64,000 nt of DNA. It comes from CAVRTM01 sp963696105. Lineage in GTDB: Bacteria > Actinomycetota > Actinomycetes > Actinomycetales > Dermatophilaceae. Below, piece by piece: positions 25,679 to 33,809 of this stretch. The position numbers and the translations under genes are program-made. Below the pieces are notes generated by a model. The model did not search any database, was not told where the DNA came from, and was given only the letters and a program-made list of their open reading frames with translations. Numbering within the stretch: position 1 is the stretch's first letter; every line of letters begins with the position of its first letter. The stretch spans positions 372,001 to 436,000 of the forward strand of contig CAVOIP010000004.1 in the NCBI GenBank assembly GCA_963696105.1, given 5' to 3'.

Positions 25679-26722
25679 ATGCGTGCAGTCGTGTACCACG
25701 GACCGGGGGAGAAGGCCTGGGAGGAGGTGCCTCGTCCGGCGATCACCGCCGACACCGATGCGGTCGTCAGGGTCGACGCGGTGACGATCTGCGGGACGGA
25801 CCTGCACATCCTCAAGGGCGACGTGCCCGCGGTGACGGACGGCCGGATCCTCGGCCACGAAGCCGTCGGCACGGTCGAGGAGGTCGGTGCGGGCGTCAAG
25901 AACGTCACGGTCGGTGACCACGTCCTCGTCTCCTGCATCACGGCCTGCGGCTCGTGCCGGTTCTGCCGTGAGGGCCGTTACGGGCAGTGCCTCGGCGGAG
26001 GCGGCTGGATCCTCGGCCACCTGGTCGACGGCACGCAGGCGGAGTACGTGCGGGTGCCGTTCGCGGACACCTCCACCTACCCCGTGCCGGGCGGTGTCAG
26101 CGACGAGGAGGTGCTCATGCTCGCCGACATCGGGCCGACGGGCTACGAGGTGGGGGTCCTCAACGGCGCGGTGCGTCCCGGCGACGTGGTCGTGGTGGTG
26201 GGTGCCGGGCCGATCGGGCTGTCGGCGATCATGGGCGCCCGGCTGTTCAGCCCCGCCCACATCGTGGCGGTGGACCTGGCCGACTCCCGGCTCGAGGCCG
26301 CCAAGCGCTTCGGCGCCGACACCGTCGTGCACGCCGGGCGCGAGGACGTGCTCGCGGTCGTGAGCGGGCTCACCGACGGCCTGGGCGCCGACGTCGCGAT
26401 CGAGGCGGTGGGCGTGCCGGCGACGTTCGAGCAGTGCGCGGTGCTGGTGCGGCCGTGCGGGCGGGTGGCCAACGTGGGCGTCCACGGTGAGCCGGCCACC
26501 CTGCACCTCGAGGACCTGTGGATCAAGGACGTCACGATCACCACGGGACTGGTCGACACCTTCTCCACGCCGACCCTGCTCAAGCTCGTCACGAGCCGCC
26601 AGGTGGACGTGAGCCGGTTCGTCACCCACCGGTTCCCGATGGGCGAGTTCATGCAGGCGTACGACGTGTTCGCGCGCGCCGGTGAGACCGGCGCCCTGAA
26701 GGTGGTCCTGACGCGCAGCTGA
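25679..26722 (+). CDS. zinc-dependent alcohol dehydrogenase
   Basis: A 347-residue medium-chain dehydrogenase. Catalytic zinc ligands sit in CGTDLHI and GHEAVG. The structural zinc site is the four-cysteine run CGSCRFCREGRYGQC plus the preceding CITAC. The Rossmann motif is VVVGAGPIGLSAI. The ATG at 25679 has GAGGAGG 6 bp upstream. Substrate is unknown; the family reduces aldehydes or oxidises alcohols with NAD(P). A DosR-like box suggests hypoxic induction, perhaps for redox balance. Confidence 0.9.
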   Translation: MRAVVYHGPGEKAWEEVPRPAITADTDAVVRVDAVTICGTDLHILKGDVPAVTDGRILGHEAVGTVEEVGAGVKNVTVGDHVLVSCITACGSCRFCREGRYGQCLGGGGWILGHLVDGTQAEYVRVPFADTSTYPVPGGVSDEEVLMLADIGPTGYEVGVLNGAVRPGDVVVVVGAGPIGLSAIMGARLFSPAHIVAVDLADSRLEAAKRFGADTVVHAGREDVLAVVSGLTDGLGADVAIEAVGVPATFEQCAVLVRPCGRVANVGVHGEPATLHLEDLWIKDVTITTGLVDTFSTPTLLKLVTSRQVDVSRFVTHRFPMGEFMQAYDVFARAGETGALKVVLTRS

Positions 26723-26734
26723 GCCCGACGCGCG

Positions 26735-26769
26735 GCCGAGGCCGGACCGCAGCCGAAGGCCGGACCGCA
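26735..26769. repeat. 17/18-bp direct repeat
   Basis: GCCGAGGCCGGACCGCA (26735-26751) is followed at once by the same unit with one extra A (26752-26769), right after the alcohol dehydrogenase. No function is apparent. Confidence 0.8.
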
Positions 26770-26779
26770 GCCGAGCGCC

Positions 26780-26818
26780 CAGACGGCCGGCGCCCCGCGA
26801 GGGTGCGCCGGCCGTCTG
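26780..26818. terminator. bidirectional stem-loop terminator
   Basis: CAGACGGCCGGCGC (26780-26793) pairs perfectly over 14 bp with GCGCCGGCCGTCTG (26805-26818) around an 11-nt loop. It lies between the convergent alcohol dehydrogenase and flavin-fold genes and would serve both. Confidence 0.85.
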
Positions 26819-26827
26819 CCGGGGCCG

Positions 26828-27286
26828 TCAGTGGTGCCCGGACTCGAGGATCTCGCGGCCGGTGATCTCCTCCGGACGGATCCGGACCCAGAAGGTGTTG
26901 ACGTCCAACGGGATCCACGGTTTCGAGGCCAGGTCGTCGAGGCGCTGACGGTCCTCCGCCTCGTAGACGATCATCGCGCTGCCGTGGACGAGGACGCTCC
27001 ACCCGGTCGCGAGGGTGGCGTCGTGGCCGTCCACCTCGAACGCGACCCGCCCCGCGTCGGCCGCGGTCTGGAGCTTGGACCCCCAGCTGGTGCGGAACGC
27101 GATGTCCATCCCGTCCACGACGTGGTTCACCGGCAGGATCGCGATTTCTCCGTCGCGCAGGAAGCCGACCCGGCCGACGGGGGCGTCGTGCAGCCGCTGG
27201 AGGCACTCCTCGAAGCCCAGGACCCGCAGGCCCCGGCGATCGGTGGCAGCCGGGTCAACCGTGTCGGCGCCGCTGGTTTCGGTCAT
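26828..27286 (-). CDS. pyridoxamine 5'-phosphate oxidase-fold flavin protein
   Basis: A 152-residue split-barrel protein: RLHDAPVGRVGFLRDGEIAILPVNHVVDGMDIAFRTSWGSKL, then AFEVDGHDATLATGWSVLVHGSA. This is the family (Rv2004/Rv3131-neighbour type, FMN or F420 binding) repeatedly found in DosR regulons; the cofactor is not certain from sequence. It lies 16 bp after the two-domain Usp gene and is probably co-transcribed from that gene's boxed promoter. A close paralogue is at 52.6 kb. Confidence 0.85.
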   Translation of the reverse strand: MTETSGADTVDPAATDRRGLRVLGFEECLQRLHDAPVGRVGFLRDGEIAILPVNHVVDGMDIAFRTSWGSKLQTAADAGRVAFEVDGHDATLATGWSVLVHGSAMIVYEAEDRQRLDDLASKPWIPLDVNTFWVRIRPEEITGREILESGHH

Positions 27287-27302
27287 CGGACTCTCCTTCG
27301 GG

Positions 27303-28187
27303 TCAGGCGTGGTCGTGCCGCGGACGGACCACGGCCACCGGGCAGTGGGCGTGCTGCAGCACGCTGTGGCTGACCGAGCCGAGCAGCAGGCCGCGGAAGC
27401 CACCGCGGCCACGGCTGCCCACGACGACCAGCTCGGCGCCGGCGGACTCGCCGATGAGGGCCTCCGCCGGCAGCGACCGGACGACGTGCTGACGCACGTC
27501 CACGTCCGGGTACTTCTCCCGCCAGCCCGCGAGGGACTCCGACACCAGCGCGCGCTGCTCCTGGGCCATCCGCTCCCACTGCTCCTGGGACGAGGTCGCG
27601 GCGATGACGCCCTCGACGAACTCCATCCACCAGGCGTGGACGACGGTGAGGCCGAGCCCGCGCAGGGAGGCCTGGCCGAACGCGTACTCGATGGCGCGCT
27701 CCGAGGTCGGCGAGCCGTCGATGCCCACCACCACCCGCGCCGCGGAGGGGCCCGGCTGGGGCAGCTCGCGGACCACGACGACGGGGCACCGCGCGTGCAT
27801 CGCCACCTGCAGCGACACCGAGCCCAGCAGCGCCCCGCGCACCGCCCCGCGGCCACGGGCGCCGAGGACGATGGTGTCGGCTGAGCCGGAGAGCTCCACG
27901 AGCGCGGGAGAGGGGTAGCCGGTGTCCGCCTCGCAGGTCACGCGCACCGAGGGGGCCAGACTGCGCACCCGGGCCATGCAGGCCGTGAGCAGCTCGTCGT
28001 CCACCGACGTCCCGTCCGGGGAGAGGGTCGGTCGCGGCATCATGGAGTAGTCGACCCCGAACGCGTGCAGCAGGTGCAAGGGGAGCTTGCGACGTCCCGC
28101 CTCGTCGATCGCCCAGTCGAGCGCCGCGTCACTGGCGGCGGATCCGTCGACGGCCACGACGATGCAGTTCCCGGGGATGCTGCCCAT
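27303..28187 (-). CDS. two-domain universal stress protein
   Basis: A 294-residue tandem Usp. Domain 1 is at about 8-145 (CIVVAVDGSAASDAALDWA, LGARGRGAVRGALLGSVS) and domain 2 at about 155-290 (VVVGIDGSPTSERAIEYA, VVGSRGRGGFRGLLLGSVS). Both carry G-2x-G-9x-GS ATP loops. It resembles mycobacterial DosR-regulated Usps such as Rv2623, which bind ATP and slow growth. A DosR-like box lies about 100 bp upstream. Confidence 0.93.
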   Translation of the reverse strand: MGSIPGNCIVVAVDGSAASDAALDWAIDEAGRRKLPLHLLHAFGVDYSMMPRPTLSPDGTSVDDELLTACMARVRSLAPSVRVTCEADTGYPSPALVELSGSADTIVLGARGRGAVRGALLGSVSLQVAMHARCPVVVVRELPQPGPSAARVVVGIDGSPTSERAIEYAFGQASLRGLGLTVVHAWWMEFVEGVIAATSSQEQWERMAQEQRALVSESLAGWREKYPDVDVRQHVVRSLPAEALIGESAGAELVVVGSRGRGGFRGLLLGSVSHSVLQHAHCPVAVVRPRHDHA

Positions 28188-28283
28188 GTCCTTCTCCCTT
28201 GTCCTCGAGCCGAACCCGCGGCACGCCGGTACGTCGCCACCGCCCTGTAGCAGCCCAGCGTCCGCTCCCGGGCGCGTGCGCGA

Positions 28284-28301
28284 CAGGGCACTTGGTCCCC
28301 G
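28284..28301 (-). promoter_or_regulatory. DosR-like box for the two-domain Usp gene
   Basis: Minus-strand reading GGGGACCAAGTGCCCTG. One of two boxes in the 191-bp divergent gap 28188-28378, which otherwise holds no visible gene. Confidence 0.6.
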
Positions 28302-28327
28302 GCTGCCGTCCCTCCCTGCGCTCCTGC

Positions 28328-28345
28328 CGGGACCTCTGGCCCTGA
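28328..28345 (+). promoter_or_regulatory. DosR-like box for the GNAT/acyl-CoA-synthetase gene
   Basis: CGGGACCTCTGGCCCTGA, 34 bp before the ATG at 28379, very close to the consensus. The short distance suggests a short or absent leader. Confidence 0.65.
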
Positions 28346-28378
28346 CCCGGAACGGGCCGGACGGTCGACGGTGGCGGG

Positions 28379-31183
28379 ATGCAGGAGGTCCCGGCCGGGT
28401 ACGACGTCCTCGCTGCCGACGGCGCCGTGCTGCAGGTGCGTGTGGTCGGTCCCGACGACCTCCCCCGCCTCCGTGAGCTGTTCGTGCGGTTGTCGGCGCG
28501 GACGGCGTACCAGCGGTTCCTGTCCGCGTCCCCGGTCGCCGGCGAGGAGTACGTCGGGAGCCTCCGCGACCCCGAGCGGACGCTCGATGCGGTCCTCGCG
28601 CTGCGCCGGGGGGTGGTCGTGGGCGTGGGGTCCAGCCACGAGGTCAGCCCGTCGACGGCCGAGGTGGCCCTGGTCGTCGACGACGTGTCCCAGGGTCACG
28701 GCCTGGGCACGCTGTTGCTGGAGGACCTGGTCGCCCGGGCCCGGGCCCGGGGCCTGCGCGAGCTGGTGGCCCTGGTGCTGTGCCGCAACGTCCAGATGCT
28801 CCAGGTCTTCCACGACCTGGGGCTGCCGCTGCGCGCCGAGCGGGACGGCGACACGCTGAGCGTGACCGTGGACCTGGCCGAGACCCCCGCCCTCGAGACG
28901 GCCCTGGCCTCCAGGGAGGCGGCGGCTGCCGCCGCGTCGATGCAGCGGCTGCTGCGGCCGCGCTCGGTGGCCGTGGTCGGCTCTTCCGGCCACCGCGGCG
29001 ACTCCGCCCAGCAGCTGCTGCGGCGCCTGCGCCGGGCCGGCTGCGGGGCAGCGGTGCGTGCGGTCCCGCGGTTCGGGCCGGGCCAGCCGGACGCCCCGGA
29101 CGGAGGGCGTCCGGGTGCTGCCACGGACCCCGTCGACCTGGCGGTGCTGGCGGTGGCGCCCGGCGAGGAGCTGGCCGCTGCCCGCAGCTGCGTGGATGCC
29201 GGTGCCGGTGCCCTCGCCGTGCTCGGCACCCCGCCCAGGGGCGCGACCGCCGGTGCCATGACCGCCGGTGCCAGGACCACCGGTGCCAGGACCGCTGGTG
29301 CCAGGACCGGCGGTGCCACCACCGCGGGCGCGGCCGGTGCCGTGGCGGAGGTCGCCGGGCTGCGGCGCCTCTGCCGGGACGCCGGCATCCGGGTGCTCGG
29401 GCCCGGCAGCCTCGCCCTGGTCAACACCGATCCGGCGACCGGCCTGGACCTGGCTCTGTCGCGCCGGCACGCCCGCGCCGGCTCCGTGGGCGTGGTCAGC
29501 GACTCGGCGCCCGTCACGGCGAGGGCGCTCGCGGCGTTGCACGCGCGAGGGGTCGGCGTCTCCACACTCGTGGACACCGGGCTCGGTGCCGACGTCGGGC
29601 CGTGCGACGTGCTGGCGTTTGCGGCGGCCGACCCGAGGACCGAGGTGGCGGCGGTCTGCCTGGACGCCGTCGCAGACCTCGCGGCGCTGACCCGCGCGGT
29701 GCGGGCTGCGTCCCTGCCGGTGCTCCTGCTCGCCGGAGACGGCCTCGACGGCGCCGGGGTCGGCGGCGACGGGCTCGATGCGTGGTGCCGCCGCACCGGG
29801 GTGACCCGGGTGGCGTCACCGAAGGAGCTGGCGGACACGGCCGCCCTCCTCGTCGGCCAGCCACTACCGCGGGGACGGCGCGTCGCGGTCCTCGGCAACG
29901 ACCACGACGCGGGCGAGCGCGCGCGGCGCCGGTGCAGCCTGGCCGGCCTCCTGCCCCCTGACCTGACGCAGCACACGGAGGCGCGGCTGCGGCTGCTGCT
30001 GCCGACCGCGGCCACGGTCACCGGTGTGGTCGACGCCACCGGCTCGGCGAGCCCTGACCAGCTCCGGCTCGCCCTCGGGACGTTGGCCGAGGACCCGGGG
30101 GTCGACGCCGTGGTGGTGCTGCTGGAGCCGCGGTTCCACCTCGGACCCGCGGCGATCCAGGACCTGCTGGAGCGGGCCTCGGCGGCCGCGCGCCGCACCA
30201 CGTTCATCTCGGGAAGCCCGCTCGGCGCCGGCCGATCGTCACGGTCGGTGCCCTTCGCCGACGGTCCCGAGGATGCCGTGACCGCGCTGGCGCACGTCGT
30301 GGCGTACCGGCTCCGGCTGCGGCCGGCGTCGGCGCAGCCGGTCCGCCTCCCGCGGCCGGCGATGCACCGCCTGGCCGGTCTGGTGGTCGCCGAGGCGATG
30401 CAGGACCGTCCTGCCGGGGGCTGGTTGTCGCGCCGGGACGCGGGCGAGGTGCTGCGCGCCTACGGTGTCGAGGTGGTGCCGACCGTCGGGGCGGACGGCC
30501 CCGAGACGGCCGCGGAGGCCTCCTCGGTGCTGCCGTTCCCCGTCGTGCTCACGGCGTACGGCACTGGCGGCACGGGAAGCTCGGGAACCTCCGGAAGCGC
30601 GGGCGGCGTGGCGCCGCCGCAGGCCGCGGCGGTGGCGACCCTCCTGCGGTCGCCGGCGGAGGTGCGCCTGGCCGCGCGGGAGCTGCGCGACCGGCTGGGG
30701 ACGGACATCCACGACTTCGGTCTGCAGCCCCAGCTGCACCCGGGCCCGTCGCTGGCCGTGCTCGGCGGCAGGCGCGCGCGCTGGGGGCCCGTGGTGGGAC
30801 TCGCCTCGTCCGAGGGGACCGGCTCGCGCCGTCCGGAGGGCACGGGGGCCGACGACTCGCCGCAGGACCTGTCCGACGCCTGCAGGCCGCGGTGGGCGCT
30901 CGCCCCGGTGGACGCGGCGGAGGCCACTGCCCTCGTGCGCGACCTGCGGATGGCGTGCGGGCGTGCGGGCCCGCTGCTGTGGCCGGCTGCCGCGCTCGAC
31001 GCGCTCGCGGCCCTCCTCGAGCACGTCTCGGTGCTCCTGCACGACGTCGGGGAGGTCGCGGAGGTGGAGCTGCGGCCCGTCGTCCTCGACGGGGACCACG
31101 CTCTGGTGGCCGCCGCCCGGGTCCGTCTGGAGCCGCAGCGGGCGGGGAACCGCTCGCCGCTGCTGCGGCGGCTGCCCGGCTGA
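28379..31183 (+). CDS. GNAT domain fused to degenerate acyl-CoA synthetase (NDP-forming)
   Basis: A 934-residue fusion. Residues about 18-170 are a GNAT acetyltransferase (DPERTLDAVLALRRG; the acetyl-CoA loop is VVDDVSQGHGLGTLLLEDL). From about 190 come the CoA-binding and ligase domains of NDP-forming acyl-CoA synthetases (LRPRSVAVVGSSG; GVVSDSAPVTARALAALHARG), then an ATP-grasp-like region from about 660. The SHTGAL loop with the phosphohistidine is missing, and the ATP-grasp HKSDVGGV segment is replaced by a Gly/Ser/Thr linker, so ligase activity is doubtful. Related fusions act as protein lysine acetyltransferases. Five 15-bp repeats lie inside. A boxed promoter precedes it. Confidence 0.85.
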   Translation: MQEVPAGYDVLAADGAVLQVRVVGPDDLPRLRELFVRLSARTAYQRFLSASPVAGEEYVGSLRDPERTLDAVLALRRGVVVGVGSSHEVSPSTAEVALVVDDVSQGHGLGTLLLEDLVARARARGLRELVALVLCRNVQMLQVFHDLGLPLRAERDGDTLSVTVDLAETPALETALASREAAAAAASMQRLLRPRSVAVVGSSGHRGDSAQQLLRRLRRAGCGAAVRAVPRFGPGQPDAPDGGRPGAATDPVDLAVLAVAPGEELAAARSCVDAGAGALAVLGTPPRGATAGAMTAGARTTGARTAGARTGGATTAGAAGAVAEVAGLRRLCRDAGIRVLGPGSLALVNTDPATGLDLALSRRHARAGSVGVVSDSAPVTARALAALHARGVGVSTLVDTGLGADVGPCDVLAFAAADPRTEVAAVCLDAVADLAALTRAVRAASLPVLLLAGDGLDGAGVGGDGLDAWCRRTGVTRVASPKELADTAALLVGQPLPRGRRVAVLGNDHDAGERARRRCSLAGLLPPDLTQHTEARLRLLLPTAATVTGVVDATGSASPDQLRLALGTLAEDPGVDAVVVLLEPRFHLGPAAIQDLLERASAAARRTTFISGSPLGAGRSSRSVPFADGPEDAVTALAHVVAYRLRLRPASAQPVRLPRPAMHRLAGLVVAEAMQDRPAGGWLSRRDAGEVLRAYGVEVVPTVGADGPETAAEASSVLPFPVVLTAYGTGGTGSSGTSGSAGGVAPPQAAAVATLLRSPAEVRLAARELRDRLGTDIHDFGLQPQLHPGPSLAVLGGRRARWGPVVGLASSEGTGSRRPEGTGADDSPQDLSDACRPRWALAPVDAAEATALVRDLRMACGRAGPLLWPAAALDALAALLEHVSVLLHDVGEVAEVELRPVVLDGDHALVAAARVRLEPQRAGNRSPLLRRLPG
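29245..29319. repeat. five 15-bp in-frame tandem repeats
   Basis: Units start at 29245, 29260, 29275, 29290 and 29305, consensus GACCGCCGGTGCCAG, encoding a TAGAR-type pentapeptide repeated five times between the CoA-binding and ligase domains. Length is a multiple of three, so copy-number changes would leave the frame intact. Confidence 0.92.
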
Positions 31184-31235
31184 GACCTGTCCCTCATCCC
31201 CCTGACGGGCCCCTGACGCCGGCGGTGGTTGTGCC

Positions 31236-31241
31236 TAGCAT
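31236..31241 (+). promoter_or_regulatory. candidate -10 element for a leaderless devS-like transcript
   Basis: TAGCAT fits the actinobacterial -10 pattern TANNNT and lies 7 nt before the ATG at 31249, as expected for a leaderless mRNA. No ribosome-binding site is seen before that ATG. Inference. Confidence 0.4.
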
Positions 31242-31248
31242 GGGCTGC

Positions 31249-33003
31249 ATGACGCGGCAACCGGCAGCTCCCGGGCCCGGGCAGGCCTGGCCCGGCACCA
31301 GCACCCTGCAGCTGGAGGACCTGCTCGACGAGCTGCGCGAGCGGGCCTCGGCGGCGCGCCGGTCCCAGCAGCGGCTGGGCTCGCTGCTGGACGCGGTCGT
31401 CGCCGTCAGCGCCGACCTCGAGCTGTCGGAGGTGCTCGGCAGGATCGTGCAGTCCGCGTGCACCCTGGTCGACGCGCAGTACGGCGCCCTCGGCGTGCTG
31501 GCCCCCGAGGGCGAGCACCTGGTGGAGTTCATCACCCGTGGCGTCGACGAGCAGGAGCGGGCGGAGATCGGCGACCTGCCGCGCGGGCACGGCATCCTGG
31601 GCCTGCTCATCCGCGACCCCCGACCGCGCCGGATGCGCGACATCAGCCAGCACCCGGACAGCTTCGGCTTCCCGGCCAACCACCCCCCGATGCACAGCTT
31701 CCTCGGGACCCCCGTGCGGATCCGCGACGAGGTCTTCGGCAACCTCTACATGGCCGAGAAACAGGGTGCCGAGGAGTTCACCGCCGAGGACGAGGCCATG
31801 CTCGTCGCGCTGGCCGCAGCGGCTGGTGTCGCGATCGACAACGCCCGCCTGTATGACCGCAGCCAGCGGCAGCGCCGGTGGTCCGAGGCGGTCAGCGAGC
31901 TGACCCAGACGCTGCTCCAGCGCACGGACGAGGACGCTGCCCTCGACCTCATGGCGGCCCAGGCAGGCCGGTTGACCGCCGCCGCGACGACGATCGTGGC
32001 TCTGTACGACGCGTCGGACCGGCTGGTCGTGCGTGCGGTCTACTCCACCGCGACGCCGAGCACGCCCGAGCCGCCGCCGGAGGTGAGCGTGGGCACCGAG
32101 CTGGAGGGTGCCTCGTGGGAGAGCGTCCGTGACGCCCGGCAGCCCCTGCTGCTGGTGTCGCCGCAGGGGGAGCCGGTCACCCACACGCTGGCGCTGGACG
32201 TGCGCCGGCTCGGCGGCATGTCGCCGCACGGGGCGACCGCGCTGCTGCCGCTGGCTCTCGGCAGCGGCAACGTCGGGGTGCTCGCGCTGGCGTGGACAGC
32301 CGACCTGGAGTCGGTCGCCACGGACGTCATGACGCCGTTGACCGAGTTCGCCCAGCAGGCGGGGCTGGCGCTGATCGCCGCCCGGGCGCAACGCGACCGC
32401 TCCCGGATGGCGCTGCTGGAGGACCGCGACCGGATCGCGCGGGACATGCACGACCACGTCATCCAGCGGCTGTTCGCCACGGGGCTCTCGCTGCAGTCGG
32501 CGGCCCGGCTGGCGCAGCACCCCACCGTGCGCGTCCGGCTGGACGACGCGGTCGATGACCTGGACAGCGCCATCAAGGACATCCGGCACACCATCTTCGA
32601 GCTGCACCGTCCGCTGCCGGCCGGCGACCTGCGCTCCGAGGTCGAGTACCTCGTGGACTCCTTCGCCGAGACCCTGGGCTTCGCCCCCGAGCTGGTGATC
32701 CAGGGCCGGCTCACCGGACTGTCGCCCTCCCTCGAGGCGGACGTCATCGCGGTGGTGCGCGAGGGGCTGGCGAACGTGGCCCGGCACGCCCAGGCCGGCA
32801 CGGTTTCCGTGCACGTCGTGGCCGGTCCGGAGCTGTCGGTGGAGATCACCGACGACGGCGTGGGCATCGAGCCCGGCGCCGCCCGCAGCGGGCTGGTCAA
32901 CCTCGGCGCCCGGGCCAGCGCGCGGTCCGGCACGTTCGACCTGCGCCGGCAGGAACCGCACGGCACCCGCCTGACCTGGCGGGCCGGCCGCGAGAGCGCG
33001 TGA
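31249..33003 (+). CDS. devS: DevS/DosT-like GAF-GAF sensor histidine kinase
   Basis: A 584-residue kinase without membrane segments. GAF-A is at about 55-200, GAF-B at about 215-385, HisKA_3 with phosphoacceptor His401 in RDMHDHVIQRLF, and HATPase_c with N-box VVREGLANVARHA and DDGVGIEPG. GAF-A has HPPMHSFLG with His145 and NLYM with Tyr167. The 22-residue spacing equals that of His149 and Tyr171 in mycobacterial DevS, the proximal haem ligand and distal tyrosine, so it should be a haem-based gas or redox sensor. I chose ATG 31249; ATG 31240 in frame is possible. The partner regulator is 4.6 kb downstream. Confidence 0.92.
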   Translation: MTRQPAAPGPGQAWPGTSTLQLEDLLDELRERASAARRSQQRLGSLLDAVVAVSADLELSEVLGRIVQSACTLVDAQYGALGVLAPEGEHLVEFITRGVDEQERAEIGDLPRGHGILGLLIRDPRPRRMRDISQHPDSFGFPANHPPMHSFLGTPVRIRDEVFGNLYMAEKQGAEEFTAEDEAMLVALAAAAGVAIDNARLYDRSQRQRRWSEAVSELTQTLLQRTDEDAALDLMAAQAGRLTAAATTIVALYDASDRLVVRAVYSTATPSTPEPPPEVSVGTELEGASWESVRDARQPLLLVSPQGEPVTHTLALDVRRLGGMSPHGATALLPLALGSGNVGVLALAWTADLESVATDVMTPLTEFAQQAGLALIAARAQRDRSRMALLEDRDRIARDMHDHVIQRLFATGLSLQSAARLAQHPTVRVRLDDAVDDLDSAIKDIRHTIFELHRPLPAGDLRSEVEYLVDSFAETLGFAPELVIQGRLTGLSPSLEADVIAVVREGLANVARHAQAGTVSVHVVAGPELSVEITDDGVGIEPGAARSGLVNLGARASARSGTFDLRRQEPHGTRLTWRAGRESA

Positions 33004-33017
33004 GCGCGTGAGCGCGT
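32994..33017. repeat. three 8-bp repeats spanning the devS stop
   Basis: GAGCGCGT occurs three times in a row (32994, 33002, 33010). Because the period is 8, the TGA inside the array falls in all three forward frames (33001, 33009, 33017), making a universal translation stop after the kinase. Confidence 0.85.
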
Positions 33018-33084
33018 GAGCGCTCAGCACGGGTGCGGACGCACGAGCACGGGAGCGTGGAAGCGCGGCGCACCTCCAGTGGCG

Positions 33085-33103
33085 CGGGACCTTCGGCCCT
33101 GAC
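33085..33103 (+). promoter_or_regulatory. DosR-like box for the CBS-BON/mgtA operon
   Basis: GCGGGACCTTCGGCCCTGA, an exact match to the window consensus, 95 bp before the ATG at 33198. Confidence 0.65.
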
Positions 33104-33197
33104 GCCCGGCTCGGTCCACCAGCACGCTCAGGGCGGCGGCCGGGTGGCCGGCGCGGCGGGCTGTGCCTGTCGCGGCCCGTTCCGAGAGGGAGACCGG

Positions 33198-33809
33198 ATG
33201 CTTGCGCGCGAGATCATGACGAGCCCGGCCCTCAGCGTCCGCGAGGACGCGTCCACCCAGATGGCACTGACGCTGCTGGCACGGGCCCACCTCACCAGCC
33301 TGCCGGTGGTGGACGAGCACGGCGAGCTCGTAGGGGTGGTCAGCGAGGCCGACGTCCTGCGCACGGCGCTGGAGCCGGACCCCCGGGCGCACCTGCGCCC
33401 CGCCGGCCACGGGGCGGACCTGCCCCCCACCGTGGCCGAGGTGATGACCCCGCACCCGCACACGGCCCGCGAGGAGACGGACGTCGCCGAGCTGGCGCGC
33501 ACCTTCTCGCAGCAGTCGTGGAAGAGCCTGCCCGTGGTCCGCGACGGGCGTCTCGTCGGTGTGGTGAGCCGCAGCGACGTCGTGCGCGCCCTGACCCGGC
33601 CGGACGAGGAGATCCGGCACGACGTCAGCCGTGCCTTCGCCCGCGACGGCCTGCCGGGCTGGCGAGCCACGGTGACAGGCGGGGTCGTCGAGATCAGCGG
33701 CGCCACGACGCCGCGCGACCGCAACCTGTCGACATCCCTTGCCGCCGCGGTGACAGGGGTCCGGCGGGTCGAGCATGCCGACGGGGTCGAGCATGCCGAC
33801 GCCCCCTGA
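33198..33809 (+). CDS. CBS-pair protein with C-terminal BON domain
   Basis: A 203-residue protein. CBS1 is at about 1-55 (MLAREIMTSPALSVREDAS, LPVVDEHGELVGVVSEADV), CBS2 at about 75-135 (AEVMTPHPHTAREETDV, LPVVRDGRLVGVVSRSDVV), and BON at about 140-195 (GWRATVTGGVVEISGATTPRDR). The mycobacterial DosR gene hrp1 (Rv2626c) encodes a two-CBS protein; the BON extension is the difference. CBS pairs bind adenine nucleotides. GAGAGGGAG precedes the ATG. It overlaps the next gene by up to 35 bp. Confidence 0.9.
   Translation: MLAREIMTSPALSVREDASTQMALTLLARAHLTSLPVVDEHGELVGVVSEADVLRTALEPDPRAHLRPAGHGADLPPTVAEVMTPHPHTAREETDVAELARTFSQQSWKSLPVVRDGRLVGVVSRSDVVRALTRPDEEIRHDVSRAFARDGLPGWRATVTGGVVEISGATTPRDRNLSTSLAAAVTGVRRVEHADGVEHADAP
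33768..33803. repeat. 18-bp tandem duplication carrying two possible mgtA starts
   Basis: GTCGAGCATGCCGACGGG (33768-33785) and a copy differing at the last two bases (33786-33803). It encodes a repeated VEHADG at the end of the CBS-BON protein and, in another frame, gives the P-type ATPase two ATG codons (33775 and 33793). Confidence 0.88.
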
